Of a stretch of 64,000 nucleotides of DNA, positions 1 to 11,200 are shown one piece after another. Location of the stretch: the NCBI GenBank assembly GCA_948470475.1, contig OX419343.1, positions 8,922,068-8,986,067 on the forward strand. The letters are read 5' to 3'. This DNA comes from Galaxea fascicularis (taxonomy: Eukaryota > Cnidaria > Anthozoa > Scleractinia > Euphylliidae). How positions within the stretch are numbered: the stretch's first letter is position 1; each line of letters begins with the position of its first letter. Both the position numbers and the translations under genes were made by a program. A model generated the notes under the pieces. That model had not been told where the DNA came from and searched no databases. It saw only the letters and a list, made by a program, of their open reading frames with translations.

Positions 1-2152
1 TGGTCGCAAAATAACATTGGTTTTGCTTTGATGGTCTTTCACCAGAATGCACTGCGCGAACTACCAAAATACATTGCGCGATCTTCCAGAAGGCACGGCG
101 AAAGCTACCAGCATAAAGGGGAGTTGCATACTTCGTTCGATAAGTTCAGTTTGTTGCCAGTTACAAGGAAGCCTTCCAACTGGTAAGTGGCAACCGATTT
201 GAGTAGTTCATCTATTCCTTGAAGAAGCGGGTCGATCTCTCAGAACGTCATAACAAGAAGTTTTTGGAAAATGCTAGATCAACCGTAACAACGAAAGAAA
301 GTGACGTAAATTTAGAAAATAATTCAGAAAAGGCGAGCAAAGTTGCATTCTTTGCAATTATAAGTGCCCGATCTTCATTCGTGTTATTTCACCGAAAGCC
401 AATGGTGAAACAAGGGCCAACTTCGAACGGTGGCATCTATTCCTTTGTAAGGCAGCGTTATAGAGTGAAACAAATTTGTCTTCGGTGAGTGAAGTGCAAA
501 ATAGACGTCTATCGAGGCAATCGGTTTCCTTCGTTTTGGTAAAGATACGCTCATCGACTTTGTGAGTTTTCCCTTGTGTAAAGGAATTCCTGACGTAACG
601 ACTGAAAAAGAATCAATTTCTATGATAGAAATATCGTTATCTTCTTTTCATTTTCGCTGTAAAAGTGCGATTAAGAAAGCACTCCTCACGTCGCGATCGT
701 TCATGTGTAACTGGGTAGAATACAAAAGAGAGCAATCTGTACTTGAATACATTTGCAAAGTTTAAGATTATTCTGAACGTAAAGCACCTACATTAAATCT
801 TCGCGGAATTCCATCAAAAGCCGAGGGCAAAAGACAAGACAACATCAGTGGGGTCTGAACATTTACAAGCTGGAGGCTCTCTAGTTACGTAAATTTGCCC
901 TGTCTTGGTGAGTTGCAAAACAATTTATCCAGATAACCAAACTGTTTAGAAACTCAGTCATGGGCAGTGAAGTATAGCTGACATCTCTATTACATGAGCT
1001 GTGATCTTGCATAATTATTTTCTTATCGAAGTGACCCAGCATTCGTCTTGCGGAAACTTTCAAGACGTACAACTTACTGTCTACACGATTATATATCTTG
1101 ATCCTTTGCAGGTCAGTTCTCACGCTCCAAAATTCCTCAGATTAACAAATTAGCACTATTTGCCGAGAAACTAAATTGTTTGGCAGTTATTTTGCGAAAT
1201 CACGCGGAATTCCTCTGATATTTACTCTACTTGGCCGCGGGTTGAGTTGGCCAAAATCCGGGATATTCCGCGCGGTTGAGCAGGATAATTATCATTCCGC
1301 ACATTGATAACAGAGCACAGTTCGCTGAATTCAGAGTTTTCTACTAAAAATCTTATTGAAGATTCCGCCATTTTTCAAGCCGACTCACGGGAGTGCGTCA
1401 TGATATCGTAGGATGTCTGGTGTGGAAGTACCGCGAATGTTACGCACACCATATTTCTCAAGGCCTAAGGGTTATACCATGCATGCTTGCGGGACTTTAC
1501 GTCCAAAATGATATGGAAACGATCATGAGAATGGATATAGTTGTCTTAAATGTTTGGACTCACTTTTAACGGGATGCCGCTAAAAGTGAGTCCAAATTGC
1601 CTTCAATCTCAGCGAGACCACAAAGTCGTTTTCGTTTGTAAGAACCTTTTTTATTCCACTAACGGGAAGTGCAGTACCGTTACTAGTGATGGTTGGTTTC
1701 TGTACCCATGAGGCCTTCCTTGACACACACACGTGAGGTGTTCCCCCGTTCATTTGCAAGCTAAGCTCGGGTCTTACTCCGGCAACATCTTTTAAGGTTG
1801 GCCATAAAACTGGCAGTGGCCGATATTCCCTAAACTTTGGGGGGGAAACTTAAAACAAATACATGATGTTGCGACCTCTTCTGCTGGGGATGACAAAGAA
1901 ATAGCCTGGGATTTAAGCTGTTTTCGCTCAGTTCAAATTGGCTTGATCTGAGGATTTGCCCCAAAATATGCATGGTGAGGAAGGGTTAGAGAGGAGGGGA
2001 AAGGCTAAGCGAGAAGAACGGTTGTGCTTGATAAACTACAATCTCTCTAGCTTATGGCAAATTACAGAACGAATGATCGAGGAAATCTAAGAGTGAATTA
2101 AAGAAAGCTTAAAGAAACATTTTTTCTTGTCTCACTTCTCTATTTCTTTCAG
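1..2152. other. No recognisable gene; probable 5' region of the secreted mosaic gene
   Basis: I see no protein family in any frame here; the longest open frames are under 90 codons and look random. The first coding exon of the next gene starts directly after a good pyrimidine tract and AG at 2151-2152, so its mRNA probably begins with a non-coding exon somewhere in this stretch or further left. The only structure I can point to is the hairpin at 1553-1596. Confidence 0.5.
1553..1596. repeat. Perfect 16-bp inverted repeat with 12-nt loop
   Basis: The arm TTTGGACTCACTTTTA (1553-1568) is answered by its exact reverse complement at 1581-1596. This is either a short hairpin relic of a palindromic MITE or a folded element in the 5' region of the following gene. 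No target-site duplication is evident. Confidence 0.6.
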
Positions 2153-2157
2153 GACTC

Positions 2158-5100
2158 ATGGTTATTCACCCAGCATTTTTACTACTGCTCTTTGCAAGAA
2201 CTATCAAAACTTGTAAGATTAACCATTCAATTAATGTTTACGATTAATCCTATGACATGCATTTGACAGTCTAGCTTCTCACCAAATTTATTAGTTTCTA
2301 CTAATCAGTATAAATTCTTAGCCATTTAATTTTATCTTAAAAGAGATCGAAGGGTGTGGTGCGTTTTCAGCTGTGGTCCTAATCTTTGGAACTTGTTGCC
2401 TCTGTATATTCCAATGGAGGACAATTACTTTTCATTAAACGTTTATTGAGTTTAATTCTTAGGGTTTGTAGTTGGGGTTTTAAACTCGTAACATGGTTTT
2501 ATTTATTTTTATTTTTTAAACATTGCGTTATTGTAGAAAGAATGGTTTTATCTTTATTTACTGGGTTTCATTTATTTTCAATTCCTTAGTTTCTTAATTA
2601 GTTGTTATTTTTACACTTTGGTCCACGACATATTCAAATGGTAGTTGCACGTAACGGTGTATATCATTGCTAATATGATTTTGTAAGAGGAACTTTAGGG
2701 AAAGAAATACGTCAATGTGAAAAACAATGGGATTGATCCTGCTTACGTTTCTCTCCTAAATATAAATCACACGGGGATGAATTCTTACAATTTTTGAAGT
2801 TTAATCATCTAATAGAGAAGAAAGATCCACAAGCCTCCCGGAAATGGGAGCCGCACTTTGCCCCTTTTTGAACAACTGAATAGTCTCCAGTAAATGATCT
2901 GTACGAATCTTGACATCAATATCTTGGTTTCCCAATCCAAAAGCACTTCTATATCTCATAATAAACAAACAATGTTGTAATTTTTATTGTTACGAATAGG
3001 TTATTTTTATGTAACATTTTGTATGTAGCCTGTAGTTAGTAGAAATTGAAAGTACTTGTAATTAATGTATATTTTTGGTTTTGCTGTTTGTTTTTGTTGA
3101 TTCACTCCAACTAATAAAAAAAAAAGTGTGAGAGGTGAAACATCTTGGAAACAAATCAAACAAGACATTGAGTTTTAGTTCGAACTTAAGAGTAGATTAT
3201 TGTTTAACATTGTTTTATGACCACCAATTAAAACTGAATGAAACTTGATTCGGTTTATTGTTAATTAAAGTTTCCTTCTATAGTGGAGGTGGGTTGGTCG
3301 GACTGGGAGCAATGGGAACCCTGTACGGTCTCGTGTGGTGGCGGAACCCAAAGAAGGATCCGCTTTTGCCAAACACCCCCGTGCATTGGGCTTAATAATG
3401 ATACAAAAGAATGTAACGTGGCGAGGTGTTCAAGTAAGTTTACAACCTGTTAATTAAATTTGAGTTCCCGGAATCACAGTAGAGAGATAGAGCAGGGTCC
3501 ACGAATATTGGTCGAAATACTCGTCTAAAAATGTTTGATCTTTTAGCCGTGGTGAAAAAACACAGTGGCCCTTATACAACATAGAGATGCCCTTCACAGG
3601 TGCGCACCCCTTCGCTCTTGGTAATCTTACAGGTCTTATTAACGATGACGTGATATAGAGGTCTTAAAGGAGGTGGTCGCTTACGCGAGAGTTCTCTCAG
3701 GGAAAGTCAAGTCGTCCCAGCGAGAGTTAAAATTAACAGGAAGAACTGATTGAACGACGTGGAAAGGCGTTGTAGAGTTATAATATTTCGAAAGTGCTTC
3801 TGAACCACGACTTCTTTGAAACTGTGATCTTACACCTAAAATTGAGGTACCTAACTCAAAATAAAAAATATGTATACATGAGTCACACAGATAGCTGTAG
3901 GAAATAATCTTTTAAGTTAAATACATTATTACTCTCTTTTATGCCTACTTTTTTCTTTTCATTAGTCGGCTTCTGTTATAACCTGTGCGATAAGTATTAT
4001 CCCTGCCAAAACGGCGGGTCTTGTCTGAAGGAGGGCGATGGGTTGAAACGCTGTTACTGTACGCCCGACTGGATAGGGCCTCATTGCAACACTCCACGGG
4101 GCGAAAAAGGTGAGAACTCATATGATGCGAGGAAAGAACCCAGTTGTGCATAAGGCACAGGCAACCCTACTCTTATACTAACGGTATATGCACATCTCCT
4201 TTGCGCACACAATTTGTGTCCTAAGGAACGGACCATTAGAAAATGGTGGTAGGGGGGTGGGGGATTTTAACTTTGCATGATTTTTTTCTTCGCTCATTGC
4301 TTGTGCAGGATTTTTTTGGCAGGTGCATGATTTTTCTTTGCCTCCTTCTTTGCACGAATTTTTTCTTGTCCGTTTGCCTTGCATGATAAAACTCATGATT
4401 TTGGCTTTCTCCCCTCATCCCTTTTCTGTTGGTCCGTCCCGGGTGTACATCCAACGCACGTACACAGGAAAGCATGTAAAAAGATATATGGCACCATGCA
4501 GCGTGGGCTGCATTGACGTTCTTTGTATTTAATTGTTTTAAATGCACAATGAAAACTGATTTTTTCGTGAAGAATCAATTCCTCCGCATATTGTCATCCA
4601 AATATATGAGCCTAAGAAGTTCGACTACCTCCGTTTTTCTTTTTTTTTTTTTTTATATATATTTCCTACATTTTTCTCAATAAAAACAAATAGTCTGAAT
4701 TCACCTGTTTTTTTTTCTAATGTGAAATCAAATTAATCCAGTGTGCAGTCAAACCACCGACAGTATTCATACCGAAAGTTTAATTCTTCCTTTAGTTATT
4801 ACAACAGTCAGAAACGTTACTAAATAGAATATTTTAACTGGAGGTGATCATAAAATCTCCCAGTAGAACAAGTCGATATAATTGCCATTTTTTCTTTCAC
4901 ATAAAGCCGGCGAAGTTTCCCTTTTTTTCATACTTCCTAGCAGCCACTATAAACACTGAATGTGGCCCTTCATACTGAGTTTATCTCCGCAACGATCCTA
5001 ACAAGTTCCAATTTCTTTGCTTTTCTGGCTTGTCGTCAGTCATTATTTTAAACCAGAAAGAAGTTCTATGAAAGCCTTTTACTGCAAATCGACCAACAAT

Positions 5101-6780
5101 ACTGATCTTTCCTATATCGTCGGCGGAAGTTACGTACGTCGGTTCTGCGTATAACTTGCTGTTGATACTCAGTAATCAAGTCACCCGCAGTCAAGATATT
5201 GATAAGCAATCGCTTCACATGGATTTTTGCATATGTTGTGGTTTAATTTTTTTTAACCAGTTTGATTTTTATTTCCCTTTATTTCAGGTTATGGTAATGA
5301 ATTTGACAGAAAGAAAAATAAAACTTAAATTGGTTAAAAAATTTAGAACCATTTTCTGTAATGACTGGCTGGATTTGTTTGCTATCTTCTTGTTTCAGTT
5401 CGCCAGCCGTGCCTGACCCATTGCTCCAGACACATTCCTTGTCAAGGAAATGGAAAATGCGTCAAACACAACCATGGAGTAAATCGGTGCCAGTGCACAA
5501 ACATCATGGACTTTGGAGCTCACTGTGAAACTTATTTTAGAGGTGAGAGCGGAGAGCAGTCTGATCTATTCAAAATCAGAAACGAAAGGATTATAAACAA
5601 TTTCACTTTTTGAGGGAAGAAGCTCTCGAAACGGCCACGGAAATACGCGCCTACAGTTGTTCCCAATTGTCAGGCCGTGGGTTATGGGATTTCTATCGCG
5701 TGATAGTTAACTGCCGACCGGTTAGCTCAGTGCGGGAGGTCGTGGGTTCAAACCCCGGCCGGACCAACACTCAGGGTCTTTTAATAACTGAGGAGAAAAT
5801 GCTGCCTTTGTACTGACATCTACAAACGGTTTGACTTTCTATTCTTCCGTAGGTCCCGTCTCACAACACTTGTTCCTTATGATCTGTGGGACGTTAAAGA
5901 ACTCACACATTGCTCGAAAAAGAGTAGGGGACGTAGTGTGGTGATCTATCTGCATAGTTGGGCGGGGTGGGTGAAATCAAATATGGACCACTAGCAGCAG
6001 CCAGAGGCGCCTTTACAAGCTGGCGTCTGATCTCACCACACAGAAGTATTGTAAATAAATTAATCTTGAAGAGCCCCTGGGGGAAGGCTAATTAATGTAT
6101 GTCAAGAGCCATAATGGACTGAGTATGTGAACAAAGGAAAAAACTCGAATCAGCTCACACGCATAAAATTTTTGGAAGCATTAATATCTGTTCTGTACTC
6201 CGTAATTTAAAATTTAAAATTTCTCTGAAATTGAAATTGTTGTAGTATGCGTGCCGAAAACTTATGTGCTTCTGTCCTGCGATCAGGCGTCCTAAAGTAA
6301 AAACAAAACAAAAAAACACCTGATCGCAGGTTAATGTGCTTCTAGCCTCACAGACGGAGAGTAGCGTACGCTGGTTGCTGGCAGATACAAACGCCATCTC
6401 TACAAATACGGAATTTTTTAAGAGCTTATTTATATGTGTTGAGTTTGGGTTACTCAAGTAGCTCACAAACTGATCAAGTAAAGTACCTTCGGATTAGATA
6501 ACCGTCTTTGAATCTCGGAGTCTTTTTATTTCTCCTACGTTTTTACTATTTTGCGGGAAAAACAATTTTATTTGAAAACAATTGCTTCCTCAACGTCTGT
6601 TCTATTTTTAATTCTGCAGATGCCTGCTGGGGGGATGGAAATTACACGGATCCGCTCAACTGTCAAGCATACGTGGAATGTGTCAATGGACTGCCTTACC
6701 GCAGGTCCTGCCCGGGAGACCACAAGTTTAATGCTGAAACAAATCAGTGTGAACCACCCGAAAACGTCTCTTGTTATTGA
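2158..6780 (+). CDS. Secreted mosaic protein: signal peptide, TSP1, two EGF-like, chitin-binding type 2 (CBM14)
   Basis: Five coding exons: 2158-2212, 3284-3433, 3966-4109, 5399-5542 and 6620-6780 (TGA); 654 nt, 217 residues. Exon 1 gives a hydrophobic signal peptide (MVIHPAFLLLLFARTIKT). Exon 2 is a thrombospondin type-1 repeat (residues about 21-68) with the WSDWEQWEPC tryptophan ladder, SCGGGTQRR and six cysteines. Exons 3 and 4 are EGF-like modules (about 70-115 and 118-163), each with an extra leading cysteine and the CxC signature (RCYC, RCQC). Exon 5 is a six-cysteine chitin-binding type-2/peritrophin-A module (about 165-217). All four introns are GT-AG and phase 1, and each domain fills one exon. 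There is no membrane segment, so the product is probably extracellular, for instance matrix, mucus or cuticle-like. A poly(A) signal follows 77 nt after the stop. The domain calls are firm; the biological role is inference. Confidence 0.88.
4260..4410. repeat. Degenerate repeat of TGCATGATTTTTT units
   Basis: Several copies of a TGCATGATTTTT/TGCAGGATTTTT/TGCACGAATTTTT motif, spaced about 25-45 nt apart and separated by CT-rich spacer. It lies in the third intron of the secreted mosaic gene. It resembles a repeat I have seen in coral genomes, but I cannot confirm its family. Confidence 0.5.
5713..5960 (+). mobile_element. tRNA-derived SINE, copy 1
   Basis: The head at 5713-5765 has a Pol III A-box (GTTAGCTCAG) and B-box (GGTTCAAACCC) with tRNA-like spacing. 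The body then continues through 'ctgacatctacaaacggtt' and 'aagaactcacacattgctcg', both of which recur in a shorter copy at 32783. That second copy shows this is a dispersed element and not an isolated tRNA gene. It sits in the last intron of the secreted mosaic gene. The 3' boundary is approximate. Confidence 0.7.
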
Positions 6781-6856
6781 GAAGGAAGTCTACACAAGCG
6801 ATGTTACATGCCAAAATACGTTATAAAATGCAAAAGAAAAAATCTCGTAGTTGAAA

Positions 6857-6862
6857 AATAAA
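6857..6862 (+). promoter_or_regulatory. Poly(A) signal AATAAA of the secreted mosaic gene
   Basis: Canonical AATAAA 77 nt after the TGA stop at 6780, in a normal position for a short 3' UTR. Confidence 0.6.
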
Positions 6863-6942
6863 CGGAAGAAGGGCCAATCAGAGGACACTACAATGATGTA
6901 TTATCCGGACGCTTTTTGTACTTACAGTGTAAGTTAACTCGA

Positions 6943-7414
6943 GGCTGGTTTCCATATAATCGCTACGATCGCTATTACTGTTGCGATCGCTGTAAACGCA
7001 GATACAAATAGTTGAGTAATCGTAGCGATTGATGGTTTCCAAAGTAAATGAAGAACATTGTTCGCGCCATTCGTCAAGTTCAACATGGCGGCTGGGAATT
7101 GTCGACTCCTGCTTGAAGCTTATTTTATTCTACTTATCGGTGTAGAAGACGTAGAAGACGACGTGAAAGACAGACCCATAGATTTTGGGTTCGAGAGACG
7201 TTCCAGAAGCATTTTGCTGTCGGAAACGCAGTGCCTTCTGGTATTTTTGATGTCGCTACCTGTACGGTCGCTGGAAAATGGTTTCCTTATGATCGTTGCG
7301 ATCGGTACGATCGCTGGAAAGTGGTTTCCGGCATATGATCGCTAGGATCGCTGAACTTTTTTTTCAGCGATCGCAGCGATTGTAGTAATCGTAGCGATCA
7401 TATGGAAAACAGCC
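6943..7414. mobile_element. MITE-like element with GATCGCTACGATCGC-rich inverted ends
   Basis: The left end GGCTGGTTTCCATATAATCG and the right end (reverse complement reads GGCTGTTTTCCATATGATCG) form imperfect terminal inverted repeats continuing into 'CTACGAT'. Extra internal copies of TGGTTTCC followed by GATCGCT-type motifs occur near 7030, 7280 and 7325, so this may be a nested or internally duplicated element. I could not identify a clean target-site duplication. The open frame at 7058-7345 lies wholly inside it and is not a gene. Confidence 0.65.
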
Positions 7415-7823
7415 TTTACACTGTAAAACAAACAAACAAACAACAACAAAAAACATAAAAAATAGTAACAAGCTATACACAACGTGGAGTGCCTTGTCTT
7501 CAACAAATTCCTGGAGTTGTGTCTTAGTTTAACCGTAGTAGTGGAAAATGTTTTATGTATTGTGTCGGTTCTGTTTCCGAACAGGAAGTATCATTTCCTG
7601 GACATACGTAGCAAAGATGTGTTCCTTGCTTTTCAAAATAAATGACAAGAGCAATATCATTAAAAAAAGAGAAATAGTCATCAATTTCGACCCGTAACAA
7701 ATGCGTTTTATTTGCAAGTTGTAGAAAGTACAAAAATTGACTCAATGTAACGCATTCATTCTAACACATTTTAAACAGTTTTATGGGCAGTTTTATTCGA
7801 GGAATTACACGTATTTTGACTTA

Positions 7824-8025
7824 GGGCTGGTTCACACTTTGACATAAGCATAAGCATAAGCATAAGCATAAGCAGAAGCATAAACATAATGAAAATTTTT
7901 CCATTCCTTGTGCTTATGCTTATGCTTATGCTTATGTAACCCGGGTTCACACATATATTTTTCTTATGCTTATGTTGATGCTTATGCTTATGCTTATGTG
8001 CTAATGTCAAAGTGTGAACCAGCCC
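7824..8025. mobile_element. MITE with TTA target duplication and internal (CATAAG)n
   Basis: Terminal inverted repeats GGGCTGGTTCACACTTTGAC and GTCAAAGTGTGAACCAGCCC are perfect over 20 bp and flanked by TTA on both sides (7821-7823, 8026-8028). A 3-bp TTA/TAA duplication and GGGC-type ends are characteristic of the PIF/Harbinger superfamily. The interior is almost entirely the hexamer CATAAG and its complement CTTATG, giving a second internal stem. Confidence 0.85.
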
Positions 8026-8212
8026 TTAGGGATGAGGGTCAGCGGTTTTAAAGGTGCAAATAGAAACCGTTTCCCTAGTAACGCTCAGCAAAAGATCAAT
8101 AATGGCGGCACTTTCAGTTGGCTACATACTATGGTAGTTTTAATTACTTGAAACGCATAGGATGTCCTGGTAGCTTGTATTTTGAAGTCGTAATTTCGAG
8201 ATCTGATTTGTC

Positions 8213-11200
8213 ATGATGGTGGAGAAATCTAAGCCGGTTTCAGCGGCAAATAAGCAAGAAAGTCTTTCCAAACGGCCAGGTAAGAAAAGTTGATGCTACA
8301 GCCTCCGAGTTTATTATTATTTCACATGTAGTTATGAGTCACTGATGATTGATGATGAATCTTTTATTACTTATAGCGCTAATGATATCAGGCTTTATTC
8401 AGATTTCTTGTGTGCTTTTCTTTTTCAGTATTCAGTGTCTTCATTCGCTTGATCGATCTTTTAGATCAGTAAGCTTAAATATTCTCGGGTTAATTTTGTG
8501 AAGGCTTGTGTAAGCTTTTGTGATTGTAACATGTTTAGGGGTACGGACTTGAGTTAAGTCAAATTTCAAATTCTTGACATTGTTTACCAACCGTTCCCTT
8601 TGGAATACTCCTTTGCTAAAAAAGTTTAAGCCCGAACCAAATTCTGGCTTGGGCAATTATAGTTGTATTCGTGACAATTAATCTGTGTCAATTTCGTGTC
8701 GATTACTGTAGCCAGTGCGGGATGTCACTACACTGTACGTAACTTAACAAAATAAACATGGGAAACCTCATTGTTTCCATCTGTTCCATTAGAGATAAAT
8801 GATTTAATTAATTAATGTAAGGTTAATAATACGCTCACGAGAGTCAACCCTTTAAGGCCAAACACGAACAGCATTTTTTTTGAAATCCGTGAATACTACA
8901 GTACCTGAGTGTGACACACCACTTGAAAGCTGTTGATTAGTGTATTTCAAACATCATATCCATTTTTATGAAGGAAGTGGCAAGTTCAAGAGAAGCGATT
9001 TCAAAACGCAAAAATAAAGTACTTTGAATACATGCTATTGTTCTGATCTGTTGCAATGTAGGTACACACACCTGTATACCCCAAAGCTATGGCTAATATT
9101 GCAGCTCTTGGTGCACAGATCAATATGACATATGACTTACATGACATATTTACTTTGGGAAAAGAATTTAAAAATTGTAGGGGTGGTCAACCATATCATA
9201 GATAGGAGGGGGGTCAGAAGTTTATGGTTTCATTTTGAAGATCACATTTTGCAAAAATTCAGAACAATTTACCAAACATTCACATACACCTGTAGTTACT
9301 GTATGGCATTATGTGCCAATTTGCACTCTTAGGACTTAAAGGGTTAAGTTAAGAAAGAGGTGGGCAGTCACCAGAAGGAAGAAGAAGAGAGGATTAAATT
9401 TACGTTTGACAACTTTAGTGTATTTGGCCTGTGGATTCTACTGGTGTGTTATTTTCCTGGGAGAATATCCTACATTATTTTACATGTATTATGTATGTAG
9501 AGAGTAGAGAAGATATTATTCAAGTAGGGTCAGTGCAAAGAATTGAGACTGCAAGACTTGTGAAATTACAAAACTAGTGTCCATCTTGCTGAAAGGGTCT
9601 TGGAAAAGCTGCAAACTATAAACTATAGTCTTTGAAAAAAGAACATTCTTTGGGTTTAAAGATACATTTCAGTAGTAACCATTAACTAAGAGCAATTTTA
9701 AATAAAACATAATATGAACAGGGGTTTCAATATTTTTTGGAATAGCTGTCTGAGCTAACCAAAGTAGGTGGCAACCTGATGAACACTTTTTAATCATTTG
9801 AGTGAAAATCTAGACAAAGTACACTGTAGGTGGCAGTCAGGAGAGGTAAATTATGGCAAAGTAGATGGCAGATTTCGCTGGTTGCCGGCTTCTAATGAAA
9901 CCCTGGATGATTGACGGCAAAAATAAATTTATGGAAAATGTCTCATATATACACCTGTATGGGACTAAAAATTGTTACAAAGTCATATTAGATCATGTGA
10001 GGGTCTCGAAGTCGACACCTTACTGGATTGCAATATCGTTGAAGATTTGAACATTTTTTCAGTAGTAAATTTTACTTTCGTTAGTTCAGTAAGTAATGGA
10101 AAAAATGCTATATTTTTTAAGGAATTCTAAAGAAATCTGCAAGCACCTCATTGGAGCCAGTACCTGAGTTTGCAGAGTCCAAACTTGAAAGAGCTGATTC
10201 TAACCTTGAAATAGTTGAAAGCGAGGTAAGGGTTAAATAAGTATTAGGTACAAGACGTAAAATCTTCATTGTTTGTATTCTTTTAAACATTAATAAAGTA
10301 ACAAAAATATCAAGATTTGGAGAGACCACAAGTACTGTAGTGTGTACCACTTAAGGATGGTGCCTACTTTTGTTAGTGCGCACACATTCTGCGCATCACG
10401 CAAGCCATGGTTTAAGCGCGCACGCGCTGGAGTTGACATTAACACAATCAACTACACCACCAAATACACGACTAAAATTAAAGCAAAATTTTCCTACTGT
10501 GACCAAATCAATTAGAATGAACCCTTTACATGTACTTAAACCAGGAACACCGGAATAGCAGCATATCGCTAGGCAATAAATGTTAACGTCTTCCACCTGA
10601 AAACCTGGCTGTTATCTTTCGGAAATTACACTGAAACCCAACTGTAATCATGTACCTGCAGATGGCGTAGTGCGTGCGCAAAAACACAAATGTCTTACTT
10701 ACTGGGGAGGTGACAGGAAAAAATGTAACGGGCACTGTAAAAGTTTTCAAAAAAGATCAATAACTTTAAAAAACGCGTGGTTACCCCTACATTTTATGTT
10801 GCAAAATGGAAGTGGCAAGCCTTTTCAACTTATGATTAATTTCTGGTTGTGAGCAAAAGGAATTTAGACTGTATTTTAACTGAACCAGAGGAATGCTGTC
10901 AGTGACACTAAAAGCGCTTTTGCAATGATTTTGTTGTTAAAAATGTACCAAAATTGATTTTAATGTTGCCATTTGCCATATAGTTTAAAGATCTTTTAAA
11001 ATGTGTTTGCCTTTCTGTACCAGTAAAGGCGAATTCTAAGGAAATCTGTGAGGAAATATCCTTTCCCTCTTTTTTCAGAAAAATGCTGTCAGCATTTTTG
11101 TTGAGATTCAAGGCTAATTATCTCGAAAAACTGCTTGGCTACCCCTATTTTTCTTTGTGGATTCCAATAGCCCTTGCAATGATCTACTTTTTTGGCGTGG

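Noticed and set aside
7771..8010. His/Lys-rich protein frame (HKHKHKHQHK)
   Set aside because: Produced entirely by the CATAAG hexamers inside a MITE.
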